Both the position numbers and the translations under genes were made by a program. A stretch of 64,000 bases of DNA from Muriicola soli (GTDB taxonomy: Bacteria > Bacteroidota > Bacteroidia > Flavobacteriales > Flavobacteriaceae), in assembly GCF_004139715.1 (NCBI RefSeq), contig NZ_CP035544.1:310001-374000 (forward strand), in the 5' to 3' direction. The notes beneath the pieces are model-generated. The model was not told the origin of the DNA. It saw only the letters and a program-made list of their open reading frames with translations, and did not search any database. Shown piece after piece: positions 9,486 to 19,124 of this stretch. How positions within the stretch are numbered: the first letter of the stretch is position 1; every line of letters begins with the position of its first letter.

Positions 9486-10154
9486 ATGGCCTTGATATTA
9501 CAGTTAGAAACAGCATCAACCAATTGCTCCGTTTCCCTCTCGTGGGAAGGGGAGCTTTTGGCATCTAAAGAACACAATAGTCCGTCGTTTTCTCATTCTG
9601 AACAGCTCCATCTTTTTATTAAGGATGTAGTGGAAGAAGCGGGAAAAACACTGCAGCAATTAGATGCAATTTCGGTGAGCAAGGGCCCCGGATCTTATAC
9701 GGGACTAAGGATCGGAGTTTCTGCAGCCAAAGGGCTTTGCTATGCTTTGGGCATTCCTCTTATTTCAACTCGAACACTTAAGGGAATGGCCCTTCAAAAG
9801 AACATAAAAAAAGGCGTGATCCTTCCGATGCTGGATGCCCGGCGTATGGAAGTGTATGTGGCCGTTTTTGACGCATCACATAAGGAGTTAGAACCTGCCA
9901 GAGCCCAGATTATTACGCCCGACGCTTTTTCTGAATACGCTGAAAAAGGACCTGTTTACCTTATTGGAAGCGGAGCAATTAAATGTAAAGAAGTATTAAA
10001 GCATCCAAATTTGCACTTCGACGATACGGTGATTCCTTCTTCCGTATCGATTTGTAAAGAAGTGTATGAAAAGTTCAAAAGTGAATCCTTTGAGGATGTA
10101 GCCTACTTTGAACCTTATTATCTGAAAGATTTTATCCTACAGACTAAATCATAA
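9486..10154 (+). CDS. tsaB: tRNA threonylcarbamoyladenosine biosynthesis protein TsaB
   Basis: A 222-residue member of the Hsp70-actin-like ASKHA fold, the usual length for TsaB. It lacks the metal-binding histidines of TsaD and acts as its partner in making t6A at position 37 of ANN-decoding tRNAs in the cytoplasm. The N-terminal LQLETAS strand and the conserved GPGSYTGLRIG at residues 67-77 identify it. It sits alone between the efflux operon and an opposite-strand MscS gene, so its expression probably relies on the promoter box just upstream. Confidence 0.95.
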   Translation: MALILQLETASTNCSVSLSWEGELLASKEHNSPSFSHSEQLHLFIKDVVEEAGKTLQQLDAISVSKGPGSYTGLRIGVSAAKGLCYALGIPLISTRTLKGMALQKNIKKGVILPMLDARRMEVYVAVFDASHKELEPARAQIITPDAFSEYAEKGPVYLIGSGAIKCKEVLKHPNLHFDDTVIPSSVSICKEVYEKFKSESFEDVAYFEPYYLKDFILQTKS

Positions 10155-10175
10155 GATGTTGCAGGTAGAGATTTC

Positions 10176-10997
10176 CTAACCTTTCTGATGTACATCCAGC
10201 TGAGGGAAAGGTATTTCTATTCCGGCCTTATCAAATCTCAATTTAGTCTCTTCAATTACTTTGAAATGAGCCTCCCAGAAGTCTTCATTTTTTGCCCAGA
10301 ATCTAAGGGTAAGATTAACTGAACTGTCTGCGAGTTCACCTACGTAAACAGCAGGAGCAGGATCTTTCAGTATCCCGGCCTGATCTGCGCATATCTCCAG
10401 CAAAATATCCTTGGCTTTCTTAATGTTGGAAGAGTAGCCGATGCCAATGTCTATCTTGTCCCTTCGGGTGTCTTCAGCATTAAAATTTATAATGTTGTTA
10501 TTGGAGAGCTGCCCATTGGGTAATATCGCAACTTGATTGCCAAAGGTGTTGAGTTTGGTTGTAAAAATGGTGATTTCTTTAACCGTGCCGTCTACTCCCT
10601 GAGCAGAAATAAAATCCCCTACTTTAAAGGGTTTGAAAATCAGGATAAGAACACCGCCTGCGAAATTAGCCAGCGATCCCTGCAAAGCAAGACCCACTGC
10701 AAGTCCGGCTGCACCTACTAATGCCACCAGAGAGGAGGATTTAACACCTAGCTGAGTGATGACCAGAACAAACAAGAGTAGTTTTAGCGCAATGCTGATA
10801 AAACTTTGCAGAAATGATTCCAGAGCCAGATCGTAATCTTTTTTCTGGAAAAATTTGTGAACCAGTCGGTTGATAAATTTAACAATCCACCATCCTACTA
10901 CGAGTATAATAGCGGCCGTAATAAGGTTTGGAAGAATTTCCACCACCCAATCTACTCCCTGGTCAATATATTCCTGATATTCTGAAAAAGATGCCAT
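10176..10997 (-). CDS. MscS-family small-conductance mechanosensitive channel
   Basis: A 273-residue inner-membrane channel that would release solutes on hypo-osmotic shock. Three N-terminal helices are visible: near residues 25-45, 62-82, and the pore-lining helix near 90-115, which is rich in Ala/Gly (VALVGAAGLAVGLALQGSL). A beta domain with GDFI and the cytoplasmic vestibule follow. The length is close to E. coli MscS (286). It is transcribed alone, convergent with tsaB, and a TATTTTTG box lies about 27 bases before its start. Confidence 0.95.
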   Translation of the reverse strand: MASFSEYQEYIDQGVDWVVEILPNLITAAIILVVGWWIVKFINRLVHKFFQKKDYDLALESFLQSFISIALKLLLFVLVITQLGVKSSSLVALVGAAGLAVGLALQGSLANFAGGVLILIFKPFKVGDFISAQGVDGTVKEITIFTTKLNTFGNQVAILPNGQLSNNNIINFNAEDTRRDKIDIGIGYSSNIKKAKDILLEICADQAGILKDPAPAVYVGELADSSVNLTLRFWAKNEDFWEAHFKVIEETKLRFDKAGIEIPFPQLDVHQKG

Positions 10998-11023
10998 ATA
11001 CCTGAATTTTGGTGCAAAAAAAG

Positions 11024-11031
11024 CAAAAATA
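11024..11031 (-). promoter_or_regulatory. Putative TAnnTTTG promoter box for the MscS gene
   Basis: On the minus strand this reads TATTTTTG, a match to the Bacteroidetes -7 element, 26 bases before the start codon. A TTTG lies further upstream but only 11 bases away, shorter than the usual 19-21 base spacing. Confidence 0.35.
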
Positions 11032-11081
11032 CACGGTCATATCAAATTTTTACCATTAAAGTCTTGTTAAGTCTAAATGAA

Positions 11082-13118
11082 CTACAGAGATGCTAAAGCT
11101 TCTTCAGCTGTAGCAACAGGTAACTGGCAGGCACCGTTTTGGCAGATGTAGATCAGGGTTTTATCATGTTTAATTCTTCCTTTGAGTAAGCTGAGGCCTC
11201 CTTCTTTGACCGCTCCTGCGAATAAAGTATTCGGCAGGTATTCAGACGCAATCACTTTCGCGTATTCCAGGGCAGATTCACCGGTGATGACCACCTCTTT
11301 AAAAGGGAAAACCTGAAATAGTGCAAAATGCATCCAATGTGCATGGCTGTTTGGATGCTCGAGAATACTTTCTTTCATTTGCTGAAGCATTCTTTCAGCG
11401 AGCTCCCCGTATTTTCCTTCAGGGTATAGCAAAGCGAGCTTATACAGATTTAGGGCCATAACGGAATTAGAGGCGGGGATAACATTGTCTGTGGTTTCAA
11501 AGGATCTCCTTACCGTAATTTCTTCAGTGTCTGAAGTAAAATAAAATAAACCACTCTTCTTATCCCAAAAATGGAGGACACAATAATCTGATAGTTGTTT
11601 AGCCTTTTTGGCCCAGCTCTCCTCAAAACTCAATTCGTAAATTTCTAAATAAGCTGCTATGAGATTTGCATAATCCTCCAGGAAACCCTCAATTGAGCTC
11701 TTTCCTTCCTTGTGGTTGTGGAACAGACTTCCATCCCCTTTCATGATAGAATTTTCAATAAATGTAAGCGCTTCCGTTGCCTGATCTAAGTATTCTTGTT
11801 CTCCCAGGTATCGATAAGCTTCAGCCAGAGCTTTTATCATCAGTGCATTCCAGGAGGTGAGGATTTTATCGTCCAGACCTGGTCTCGCACGCAATTCTCT
11901 CTTTGAAAGAAGGGCCTTTTTACATTTTTTTAAACGAGATATGAAATCGCTCGTTTTAAGATTGTGTTTCTGCGCGATCTCTTCGTCGGCGTGATCTCTG
12001 ATCAAGACGTAGAAATCTTCTTCCCAATGTCCGTAAGAATTAATGTTGTAATAGTCCCGGAACAACGGAAAATCTTCCTGTAATATTTCTGTCAGTTCTT
12101 TTTCAGTCCAGACGTAATAGGCTCCTTCCTTAAGATGTCCTTGCTCATTTGTGCTATCGGCATCTAAAGAAGCGTAATAGCCCCCGTTTGCGCACTTCAA
12201 TTCTCGATTTACGAATACAATGGATTCTTCAACTACCCTTTTATATAAAGGATTTTTATTGGAGGCATAGGCTTTGGCATACAATGAGATCATCTGGGCG
12301 TTGTCATATAGCATTTTCTCAAAGTGTGGGACGTGCCATTTGGTATCGACGGCATAGCGCGAAAATCCGCCTCCAAGATGGTCATAAATACCGCCGTATG
12401 CTATGCGTCGAAGCGTGGTGTGAACGTATTCATTTGTTTCAGAATCTTTAAATAAGGAGGTAAAATGCAGCAAGAAATTCAGATTAACCGGCATCATAAA
12501 TTTCGGTGCTCTTTTATAGCCACCGAGGTAAGTATCGAAGTACTGTGACCAATTTTTTACCGCAGATTTTAGATCGTTTTGGGAAAGACTGCCTTCACGC
12601 TCTGGGGCAGGTATGATGTTAATGCTATGCAGTCCTTCCTCCATCTGGGCAGCGTATTCCAGTACTTTTGTCTTGTCTGTGGAATACAAGGTGGCAAGCT
12701 GTTCCAGGACCTTCGTCCAATCCGTTTTGCGAACATAGGTGGCGCCCCAGAAAGGTCGCCCATCAGGCAAGGCTACAATATTGAGTGGCCATCCTCCACT
12801 GCCGGTCATCATCTGCAGGGCGTCCATATAAATATGATCAATATCGGGGCGTTCCTCCCTGTCGATCTTTATATTGACAAAGTGCCGATTCATAACTGCA
12901 GCCACTTCTTCGTCTTCAAAACATTCAGTTTCCATAACGTGGCACCAATGACAGGCGGCATAGCCGATGCTGATCAAAAGGAGTTTGTTTTCCTTTTTTG
13001 CCTCGAGGAGTACCTCAGGCTTCCATGCGTACCAGTTTACCGGATTATGAGCGTGCTGCAATAAATACGGACTCGTTTCATGGATCAGCGCGTTAGTGTG
13101 TTCAGGATTGGTTTTCAA
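11082..13118 (-). CDS. YyaL-type thioredoxin-domain protein (DUF255)
   Basis: A 678-residue cytoplasmic protein. The N-terminal DUF255 thioredoxin-like domain begins with the family hallmark [15 protein letters not shown] and has a CHWCHVM redox motif near residues 56-62. The rest is an (alpha/alpha)6-barrel of the six-hairpin glycosidase type, ending with the family-typical C-terminal region. The family (bacterial YyaL, eukaryotic spermatogenesis-associated protein 20) has no firmly established reaction. It lies downstream of the dodecin gene on the same strand, but a strong terminator separates them. Confidence 0.93.
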   Translation of the reverse strand: MKTNPEHTNALIHETSPYLLQHAHNPVNWYAWKPEVLLEAKKENKLLLISIGYAACHWCHVMETECFEDEEVAAVMNRHFVNIKIDREERPDIDHIYMDALQMMTGSGGWPLNIVALPDGRPFWGATYVRKTDWTKVLEQLATLYSTDKTKVLEYAAQMEEGLHSINIIPAPEREGSLSQNDLKSAVKNWSQYFDTYLGGYKRAPKFMMPVNLNFLLHFTSLFKDSETNEYVHTTLRRIAYGGIYDHLGGGFSRYAVDTKWHVPHFEKMLYDNAQMISLYAKAYASNKNPLYKRVVEESIVFVNRELKCANGGYYASLDADSTNEQGHLKEGAYYVWTEKELTEILQEDFPLFRDYYNINSYGHWEEDFYVLIRDHADEEIAQKHNLKTSDFISRLKKCKKALLSKRELRARPGLDDKILTSWNALMIKALAEAYRYLGEQEYLDQATEALTFIENSIMKGDGSLFHNHKEGKSSIEGFLEDYANLIAAYLEIYELSFEESWAKKAKQLSDYCVLHFWDKKSGLFYFTSDTEEITVRRSFETTDNVIPASNSVMALNLYKLALLYPEGKYGELAERMLQQMKESILEHPNSHAHWMHFALFQVFPFKEVVITGESALEYAKVIASEYLPNTLFAGAVKEGGLSLLKGRIKHDKTLIYICQNGACQLPVATAEEALASL

Positions 13119-13141
13119 GACAGTTAAATTCGATTATTACA

Positions 13142-13173
13142 GGCAAAAAAAAAGCACCTCAGAAAGGTGCTTT
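13142..13173 (-). terminator. Rho-independent terminator after the dodecin gene
   Basis: A nine-base-pair stem AAAGCACCT/AGGTGCTTT with a five-base loop is followed on the minus strand by a run of T. It lies just past the dodecin stop codon. Confidence 0.85.
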
Positions 13174-13190
13174 ATAATTCTTAAGGCAAC

Positions 13191-13391
13191 CTATTTCACT
13201 TCAAAGGTGATCTTCACATTTACGCGGAAGTCGTCCACCTTGCCGTCCTTTACCGTTGCACTCTGTTCATTTACGTAGACAGATCGGATGTTTTTAACCG
13301 ATTTTGACGCTTGAGTCACTGCTTTCTGGGTAGCATCTTCCCAGCTTTCGCTGGAATTTGCCAATACTTCTATAACTTTTAAAATAGCCAT
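13191..13391 (-). CDS. Dodecin family protein
   Basis: A 66-residue protein of the dodecin family, which forms hollow dodecamers that bind and buffer flavins. The pattern fits: VIEVLANSSESWEDATQKAV, then the segment leading to VKDGKVDDFRVNVKITFEV at the C-terminus, at the usual family length. It is monocistronic, with a clear terminator right after the stop. The exact ligand cannot be told from sequence alone. Confidence 0.93.
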   Translation of the reverse strand: MAILKVIEVLANSSESWEDATQKAVTQASKSVKNIRSVYVNEQSATVKDGKVDDFRVNVKITFEVK

Positions 13392-13461
13392 GATTTATTA
13401 ATTTTAAGTTCTCTTAAAGGAACAAAGAATTTGAGCCAAATACAAATAAACCAAGGGGGTA

Positions 13462-14361
13462 TTAACCATTAATTGCCACTACTTCAGCAACCTTGTCGCC
13501 AAGCATATTTTTCAACATGGTTTCTATCCCGTTTTTTAAAGTAAAGGTAGAAGAGGGACAGCCACTACATGCTCCCTGAAGAATAACATTCACAGTTTTG
13601 TCCTCTTCATCATAGGATTGAAAAAGGATGTTTCCTCCGTCCATGGCTACGGCCGGTTTCACGTATTCTTCAAGGATTTGGATGATTTGCTGTGAAGTTT
13701 CATCATCCGGGTTTACTTTAACTATACTTTCCTGGTTTTTAATCTGTGTACTTTCGGCCTTGTTCGATACAATTTCCTTTCCTTCTGCGATATGATTTCG
13801 AATCATTTCACGTAGTTCCATGGTAATCTCATCCCAGTCAGCCATTTCAAATTTGGTTACCGAAATGTAATTTTCATCCATAAAGACTTCTTTCACAAAG
13901 GGAAAATGGAACAAGGCCCTGGCGAGCTCAGAATCCTTGGCTTCATCTATATTTTTAAACTCAAAGGTGGCAGGCACCAGCTTTTTATTGGCCACAAATT
14001 TGATTACTGCGGGATTTGGGGTTACCTCAGCATATACAGTAACTGCGACTGCAGATTTGGGTGCTTCTTCTATAAGTATAGGAGCTCCTGAGTTGAGGTA
14101 TTCAACAAGTTGCTGAGCGACCTCGTCTTTGACATCTTCCCATTCTACAATGTCAAACCGTTCAAGGGCGATAAAGTTTCCGGAAATGTAAACGGTTTTA
14201 ATAAAAGGAAGGTAAAAAAGTTGCTGGGCAAGCGGTGATGCTTTGGCCTCATCAATGTTCTTGAATTCGTAATTCTTTGAAACGGTTAGAAACTGATTGG
14301 CCTCAAACTTTAATATTGCCTTATTGTTTGTTTCTTTAACCGTAATTACATACTCTTCCAT
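13462..14361 (-). CDS. NifU-like Fe-S scaffold protein with two Nfu N-terminal domains
   Basis: A 299-residue protein that would carry and hand over Fe-S clusters. Two copies of the Nfu N-terminal domain (about residues 10-85 and 108-185) are recognisable from the repeated FKNIDEAK and LPFIKTVYI/FPFVKEVFM segments. The C-terminal NifU domain has the cluster-binding CxxC in GACSGCPSSTFTLK (C265 and C268). I chose the ATG at 14361 (MEEYVITVKETN); a farther upstream ATG at 14442 would lie before the putative TATTTTTG promoter box and adds residues unlike the family. One Nfu_N domain is more usual than two. Confidence 0.92.
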   Translation of the reverse strand: MEEYVITVKETNNKAILKFEANQFLTVSKNYEFKNIDEAKASPLAQQLFYLPFIKTVYISGNFIALERFDIVEWEDVKDEVAQQLVEYLNSGAPILIEEAPKSAVAVTVYAEVTPNPAVIKFVANKKLVPATFEFKNIDEAKDSELARALFHFPFVKEVFMDENYISVTKFEMADWDEITMELREMIRNHIAEGKEIVSNKAESTQIKNQESIVKVNPDDETSQQIIQILEEYVKPAVAMDGGNILFQSYDEEDKTVNVILQGACSGCPSSTFTLKNGIETMLKNMLGDKVAEVVAING

Positions 14362-14377
14362 AGTCTGTGATTTTTTG

Positions 14378-14385
14378 CAAAAATA
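14378..14385 (-). promoter_or_regulatory. Putative TAnnTTTG promoter box for the NifU-like gene
   Basis: TATTTTTG on the minus strand, 16 bases before the chosen start. It supports the shorter start codon, since transcription would begin downstream of the alternative ATG at 14442. Confidence 0.4.
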
Positions 14386-14482
14386 CAACCATTTTTCAAG
14401 CCCCGAAACATATAATAATGTTCTATTTAAGCCGTTATACATTATATTTAAACACCTGGCTATACACCTTGCCCCATCTTAG

Positions 14483-15478
14483 ATGAGAAAAATCCTATTT
14501 ATTTTGTTCGCCTACCTCAGTTGTGTTGGAGCCGCCAATGCACAGGAAGGCATTCCGGTTTATTTCGATTATCTCTCCGATAATTATTACCTGGTACACC
14601 CCTCTATGGCGGGTATAGGATTAGGAGGTAAGATACGACTTACCGCACGTAAACAATGGTTTAATGTTGATGAGGCACCCAATTTGCAAACCCTGAGTGT
14701 TAATTACCGACTGGGGGATAGTCCCAGTGGGGTGGGAGCCATCCTGTTTAATGATGCCAACGGGTATCATTCCCAAACCGGCTTTAAAGCTACCTATGCG
14801 CATCATCTGCAGTTTGGAGAGGATATAAGGCTGCTCAATCAGTTGTCTTTTGGTCTTAGCGCCGGGGTGATACTAAGTAGTCTTGATGAAACCGAATTCA
14901 GGTCGGTGATCCCCGACCCGATAATTTCAGGAGCCAGAAATAGTGTGGGATATTTTAATGTGGATTTTGGGATGTCATACAATTATATGGAATTTTACGC
15001 CCACGCTACATTGCTTAACGCCTTGGGCAGTGGCCGTGATCTATACACAGCCATAGAATTTGACAATTTGAGAAGATACCTTTTCTCCGTAGGCTATATT
15101 TTCGGGAAGACTGAATGGAGGGTGGAACCCTCGATTTTATTCCAACTGACCGAATTTACCGAGGAGGAAACAATAGACATCAATGCGAAGGTATATCGCG
15201 ATGTTCCCTTTGGTACTGTATGGGCAGGTTTGTCTTATAGAAGAAGCTTCGACGGCGCGCAATACCAGGCTAATGGCCAATTTGGGGAACAGCGGTTGCA
15301 ACTGTTTACCCCCATTGTCGGTTTTAATTACAACCGATTTATGTTCTCTTATAATTACTCCTATCAGAATGGAGATATCCGTTTTGACAATGGTGGTTTT
15401 CACCAGATCACCCTGGGATACGATTTTGGACCAGAGAGACAGAACAGGTTCGACTGTTTTTGTCCTGCTGCCAACTAA
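14483..15478 (+). CDS. PorP/SprF family type IX secretion system membrane protein
   Basis: A 331-residue outer-membrane beta-barrel protein with a signal peptide ending near residue 21 (GAANAQ). The family hallmark is an N-terminal segment with YYLVHPSMAGIG and RKQW, then repeated beta-strands and an aromatic-rich C-terminal strand. PorP/SprF proteins work with the type IX secretion/gliding apparatus, often with one particular large secreted adhesin. Here the gene stands alone: the neighbours on both sides run in the opposite direction and no adhesin lies beside it. Confidence 0.92.
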   Translation: MRKILFILFAYLSCVGAANAQEGIPVYFDYLSDNYYLVHPSMAGIGLGGKIRLTARKQWFNVDEAPNLQTLSVNYRLGDSPSGVGAILFNDANGYHSQTGFKATYAHHLQFGEDIRLLNQLSFGLSAGVILSSLDETEFRSVIPDPIISGARNSVGYFNVDFGMSYNYMEFYAHATLLNALGSGRDLYTAIEFDNLRRYLFSVGYIFGKTEWRVEPSILFQLTEFTEEETIDINAKVYRDVPFGTVWAGLSYRRSFDGAQYQANGQFGEQRLQLFTPIVGFNYNRFMFSYNYSYQNGDIRFDNGGFHQITLGYDFGPERQNRFDCFCPAAN

Positions 15479-15510
15479 AAAGGACCCCGAAATTCCATTC
15501 AGAGTCCTTT
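15479..15510 (+). terminator. Possible terminator after the PorP/SprF gene
   Basis: The inverted repeat AAAGGAC/GTCCTTT sits directly after the stop codon, with an 18-base loop and a short T-rich stretch after it. The large loop makes this weak; it could serve both converging genes. Confidence 0.4.
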
Positions 15511-15532
15511 ATTTAGTTTAATTCTCTATTTC

Positions 15533-16708
15533 TTATTCCCAGTACAAGTTTTTAGTTGAAGCCTGTTTTTTTATTGCATTTAACATGGCCTTTTCCAGTT
15601 CTCCCGTTTCACTCTTTTGTTGTTTGGCAATATAGGCTTCCCGCTTCGCATTTGCCTGTTGTATTTCCTCCTGGATTTTACGTCTTTCTGCTTTTTTTCC
15701 TTCGAGGAATTTGTTTATTTCTTCCTCAGACTTTCCTCTGATAGCCTCGGGCAGCATTTCTTGCTTATACTTTTTCAAATCAAAATCCTCTTTGGAGGAA
15801 GCGTCAACAAGATCCCACTCTGCATTGTTGTAGTACCCTGAGCTTTTGCTTACCGCGCGTTTAACTACAACTACCTCTTGCAGCGCCATCGCCTCTTCAT
15901 CCTGTACTTCCTGTCGAGCTTTCCGACTCGCCCCCATTGGGCCGTAGGAGACATAAGTTTTATTTAAACGTGCGTTTAAATCTATAATAATGTTATCGTA
16001 TGGGGTTTTAATATGGACCACTTGTCTGTTGTGGTCAATCGCCATATACTCGCCTCCGGTGATCAAGGCTCCTTCCTGCCAGTGTGTATTTACCCCTTGT
16101 GCATAGCTGCCGCAAAATATTGTATTCACTATTATATCTTTCTCTTTTGCATTTGAGGCTGATTCCCTGAAGCTTTTGTTGCCCTGGGTAAAAGGTTCAT
16201 TTCCTGCAATGAATATCATTTTGAGGTCATCGGGGTTTTTTCCCCATTCTAATTGACGTAAGGACCGGTGAATAACCTGACCGCAGAATTCTTCTCCTCC
16301 ATTCGTGGTAAGTGAAAACAGTTTTTCTGAAATTTTATCCAGATCACTACTGAATCCAAGTACTTGCTGGATATACCCCTCCCTGGCAGGTAGGTTGTCA
16401 TTTCCATACTGGTACAGGGCTATTTGCAGTCCGGGCCTGCTGTTGTTGCCACATTTGGCATAGGCAAATTGATTCACGATGTCCCAGAGTTGAGATTTAG
16501 CCTGATTTATGAGTCCGTCCATACTATTACTGGTATCTAACAGCAAAGCAATTTTTACTGTTGGCTGCTTATACGGCTGAATTGTTTCAGAATTGATTTG
16601 AAGAGCTGTTGAAGATAAATATTCAAGAGATCCCTCCTCGTGGGCGTAGCCAGTCCCGATAATTAATAAGAGGAGAAGCATTGTCAAGTTTTGAAGTTTC
16701 TTTTTCAT
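15533..16708 (-). CDS. von Willebrand factor type A domain protein, secreted
   Basis: A 391-residue protein with a signal peptide (residues 1-22) and a VWA domain at about residues 50-240. The metal-ion-dependent adhesion motif DTSNSM follows the family DxSxS pattern. A basic, coiled-coil-like C-terminal part (about residues 320-391, rich in Lys/Glu) follows. VWA domains bind protein partners; the partner is unknown. It is monocistronic and convergent with the PorP/SprF gene. No transport or protease genes are next to it to suggest a role. Confidence 0.85.
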   Translation of the reverse strand: MKKKLQNLTMLLLLLIIGTGYAHEEGSLEYLSSTALQINSETIQPYKQPTVKIALLLDTSNSMDGLINQAKSQLWDIVNQFAYAKCGNNSRPGLQIALYQYGNDNLPAREGYIQQVLGFSSDLDKISEKLFSLTTNGGEEFCGQVIHRSLRQLEWGKNPDDLKMIFIAGNEPFTQGNKSFRESASNAKEKDIIVNTIFCGSYAQGVNTHWQEGALITGGEYMAIDHNRQVVHIKTPYDNIIIDLNARLNKTYVSYGPMGASRKARQEVQDEEAMALQEVVVVKRAVSKSSGYYNNAEWDLVDASSKEDFDLKKYKQEMLPEAIRGKSEEEINKFLEGKKAERRKIQEEIQQANAKREAYIAKQQKSETGELEKAMLNAIKKQASTKNLYWE

Positions 16709-16907
16709 TTTATTGTATTTATAGGATTATTACAGCTGAAAAGTAGCTTGGAACTTTTTCTTAAAAAATGACCAATGAGGGAACGTCTCACTTTAATGAG
16801 TGAATGGTACGGTTGTTTTGGGGAAGTGATACAAACTGCCGATTTACAGCTGCTCTCGCAAGGGAGCCCATTTTTTAATACCGTTCAAATGGACTAAGTT
16901 TATCCTG

Positions 16908-19124
16908 ATGAAGGGAAGTAAACTAATAAAATATCATTTCACTTTGGCGCTACTTTTGTTCGTTACAGGTCTAAACTCTCAGACACAAAATCAAAGACGG
17001 GAGTTTACAGTTTCGGGTACGGTAAAAGTCAAAGAAAGCAATACCACATTATCTGGAGTTGAGGTTATTTCCAACTTTGGACGATTTACTTCTACTAACG
17101 CCCTTGGAGAATTTTCAATCCAAGTGGCGAAGGGAGACGTACTTACCTTTAACAGCACTGACTTTGAAGCAGTTAGACACACCGTTCAAGGCCCTGATAA
17201 TATCATTGTTTTGGTAACAGGAAATGGAGAGAATAAGACCAAGAGGAGGGAGGCATCAACTGCGAGCGATAATCTTGTAAGACACAAAGCCTTTTTAGAT
17301 TCTGCCAGATTATATCAATCCACCCAAATTGAAAAAAGTGTAGATTTTATTGCTCAGGCCATTTCTGAACTCGGTACAAGGGGTAATAAAAAAGAACTTG
17401 CCGAATCTCTTGAACTGCTCGCCGGGGTATACGCCAATTACAATCAATTGGATCTGGCCATTTCCAATTATGAAGATGCCCTGGAGGCAAATTACAGCAG
17501 CCGTACTGCGTTGGCATTGGGTAAGGCTTATATTGGTAACAGACAATGGAATGACGCCATTTCCGTACTTGCTCCTTTGGAAAAAGACAAGCTACCGGTA
17601 CCTTATCAGCGAGTAGAAGTATATGAAAGTCTGGGTGATGCCTATGCGGGATCCGGAGAGGTCAACAGAGCCGTCGCCTTTTATCAGCAGGGATTGAATA
17701 TTGCTTCAAAAAATCAGATCAGCCCTAAAATTCCGGATTTGAATTCTAAGATTGCAGATGTTTATGCGAGAGCCAATCGAATGGAAGAAGCAGATGCGTA
17801 TTACAATAATTCTCTGAGCGAAGCCAAAAAACAGGCGCCTCAAAGGGCTATCCAGGAAAAGGAGAAAGTTGCCGATTTTTTAAACAAGACGAGTAGGTTC
17901 GACGATGAAATACAGCTTCGAAAAAGCAGTTTGAAAGAATTGGAAGCTATGCCAAGTGGTATAGCCGGGGAGCCCGGAATTGTAAAAAGCAGGGATTCAA
18001 TTACCCGCCAGCGCATCAACTATAAAATTGCAAACGCATATATCGCCCAGGATAAATACGATGAGGCTATCCCTTATTTGGAACGCAGCATCGCTAAAGC
18101 CGATCTTGAAGAAGATCTTATTGTTCAAAAGGACGCCACACGTAAGTTATCAGAAGTTTACAGAGAACAGGGGGATTTTAATAAGGCACTGGAAACCTAT
18201 CAAAAATACGTGGCCGTAGTAGATACCTTATACATTCGCAAAGAACAGGAGATTTCCAGGGCCGCCAGATTAAACAGGGAGATCGCCGCATCACAGAACC
18301 GCATCAGCGGGTTGGAGCAGGAGCGGGAATTGTCACAGAGCAAATATGACCTGGCCCTGGCAGAACAGCAATTAACAGAAGAGAGTATCAAAAGGCAGCG
18401 ATGGATTATTTATTCCCTGCTATTCGGTATGTTATTGATGTCATTAGCTGCCTTTTTCTTCTACAGGAGTACTCAAAAGCAGAAATTGGCTAATAATTTA
18501 CTTGCCCTGAAATCGCTCCGATCCCAGATGAATCCGCATTTTATCTTTAACGCCCTTAATTCGGTCAACAATTACATTTCCAAAAAAGATGAACGTAGCG
18601 CAAACCGGTATATCAGTGATTTTTCGCAGTTGATGCGATCTGTTCTGGAAAATTCTGAGGAGGATTTTATTGCGCTCAAGAAAGAAATTGAACTTCTGGA
18701 GCATTATTTAAAGTTGGAACATACAAGATTTCCGGATAAGTTTCAATATACCCTGGAAATTGAAGATGCTATAGACAAGGAGGCCTATAAAATTCCTCCG
18801 ATGTTGTTGCAACCCTATGTGGAAAATGCTATTTGGCACGGACTTCGCTACAGGGAAACTATAGGATCTTTGACGATAAGAATGTCGCAGCGGCCTAATA
18901 ACAGCCTCGAGGTAAGTATTGAAGACAATGGTATAGGTAGAAGGAAGTCGGCTACCCTAAAAACAAAAAATCAGAAAAAGCAGCGCTCTACGGCAATGAG
19001 TAACATCAAAAAGCGAATCGAGATTCTCAATGATATGTACAAGACCGATATTTCTGTGGTGGTCCGGGATTTACATAATGACGGAACGGGGACGCAGGTG
19101 ATATTAACACTAAATAAGGGTTGA
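16908..19124 (+). CDS. LytS-type sensor histidine kinase with carboxypeptidase-regulatory-like and TPR domains
   Basis: A 738-residue membrane kinase. After a signal-like N-terminus comes a CarboxypepD_reg-like beta-sandwich (about residues 32-105), then tetratricopeptide repeats (about 130-460), a coiled coil, and one helix near 499-521. The cytoplasmic His_kinase domain carries LRSQMNPHFIFNALNSV (phospho-acceptor H544), and the ATPase part has PYVENAIWHGL near residue 637 and DNGIGRRKS. The response regulator gene overlaps its stop (TGATG). The sensory part appears to face the periplasm, but the signal is unknown. TPR sensors of this kind are common in Bacteroidota; the added beta-sandwich is less usual. 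Confidence 0.92.
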   Translation: MKGSKLIKYHFTLALLLFVTGLNSQTQNQRREFTVSGTVKVKESNTTLSGVEVISNFGRFTSTNALGEFSIQVAKGDVLTFNSTDFEAVRHTVQGPDNIIVLVTGNGENKTKRREASTASDNLVRHKAFLDSARLYQSTQIEKSVDFIAQAISELGTRGNKKELAESLELLAGVYANYNQLDLAISNYEDALEANYSSRTALALGKAYIGNRQWNDAISVLAPLEKDKLPVPYQRVEVYESLGDAYAGSGEVNRAVAFYQQGLNIASKNQISPKIPDLNSKIADVYARANRMEEADAYYNNSLSEAKKQAPQRAIQEKEKVADFLNKTSRFDDEIQLRKSSLKELEAMPSGIAGEPGIVKSRDSITRQRINYKIANAYIAQDKYDEAIPYLERSIAKADLEEDLIVQKDATRKLSEVYREQGDFNKALETYQKYVAVVDTLYIRKEQEISRAARLNREIAASQNRISGLEQERELSQSKYDLALAEQQLTEESIKRQRWIIYSLLFGMLLMSLAAFFFYRSTQKQKLANNLLALKSLRSQMNPHFIFNALNSVNNYISKKDERSANRYISDFSQLMRSVLENSEEDFIALKKEIELLEHYLKLEHTRFPDKFQYTLEIEDAIDKEAYKIPPMLLQPYVENAIWHGLRYRETIGSLTIRMSQRPNNSLEVSIEDNGIGRRKSATLKTKNQKKQRSTAMSNIKKRIEILNDMYKTDISVVVRDLHNDGTGTQVILTLNKG

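Noticed and set aside
16848-16884. GCTCTC/GGGAGC hairpin with GCAA loop before the LytS-type kinase
   Set aside because: Six pairs including one wobble; could be chance, and no known regulatory motif fits.
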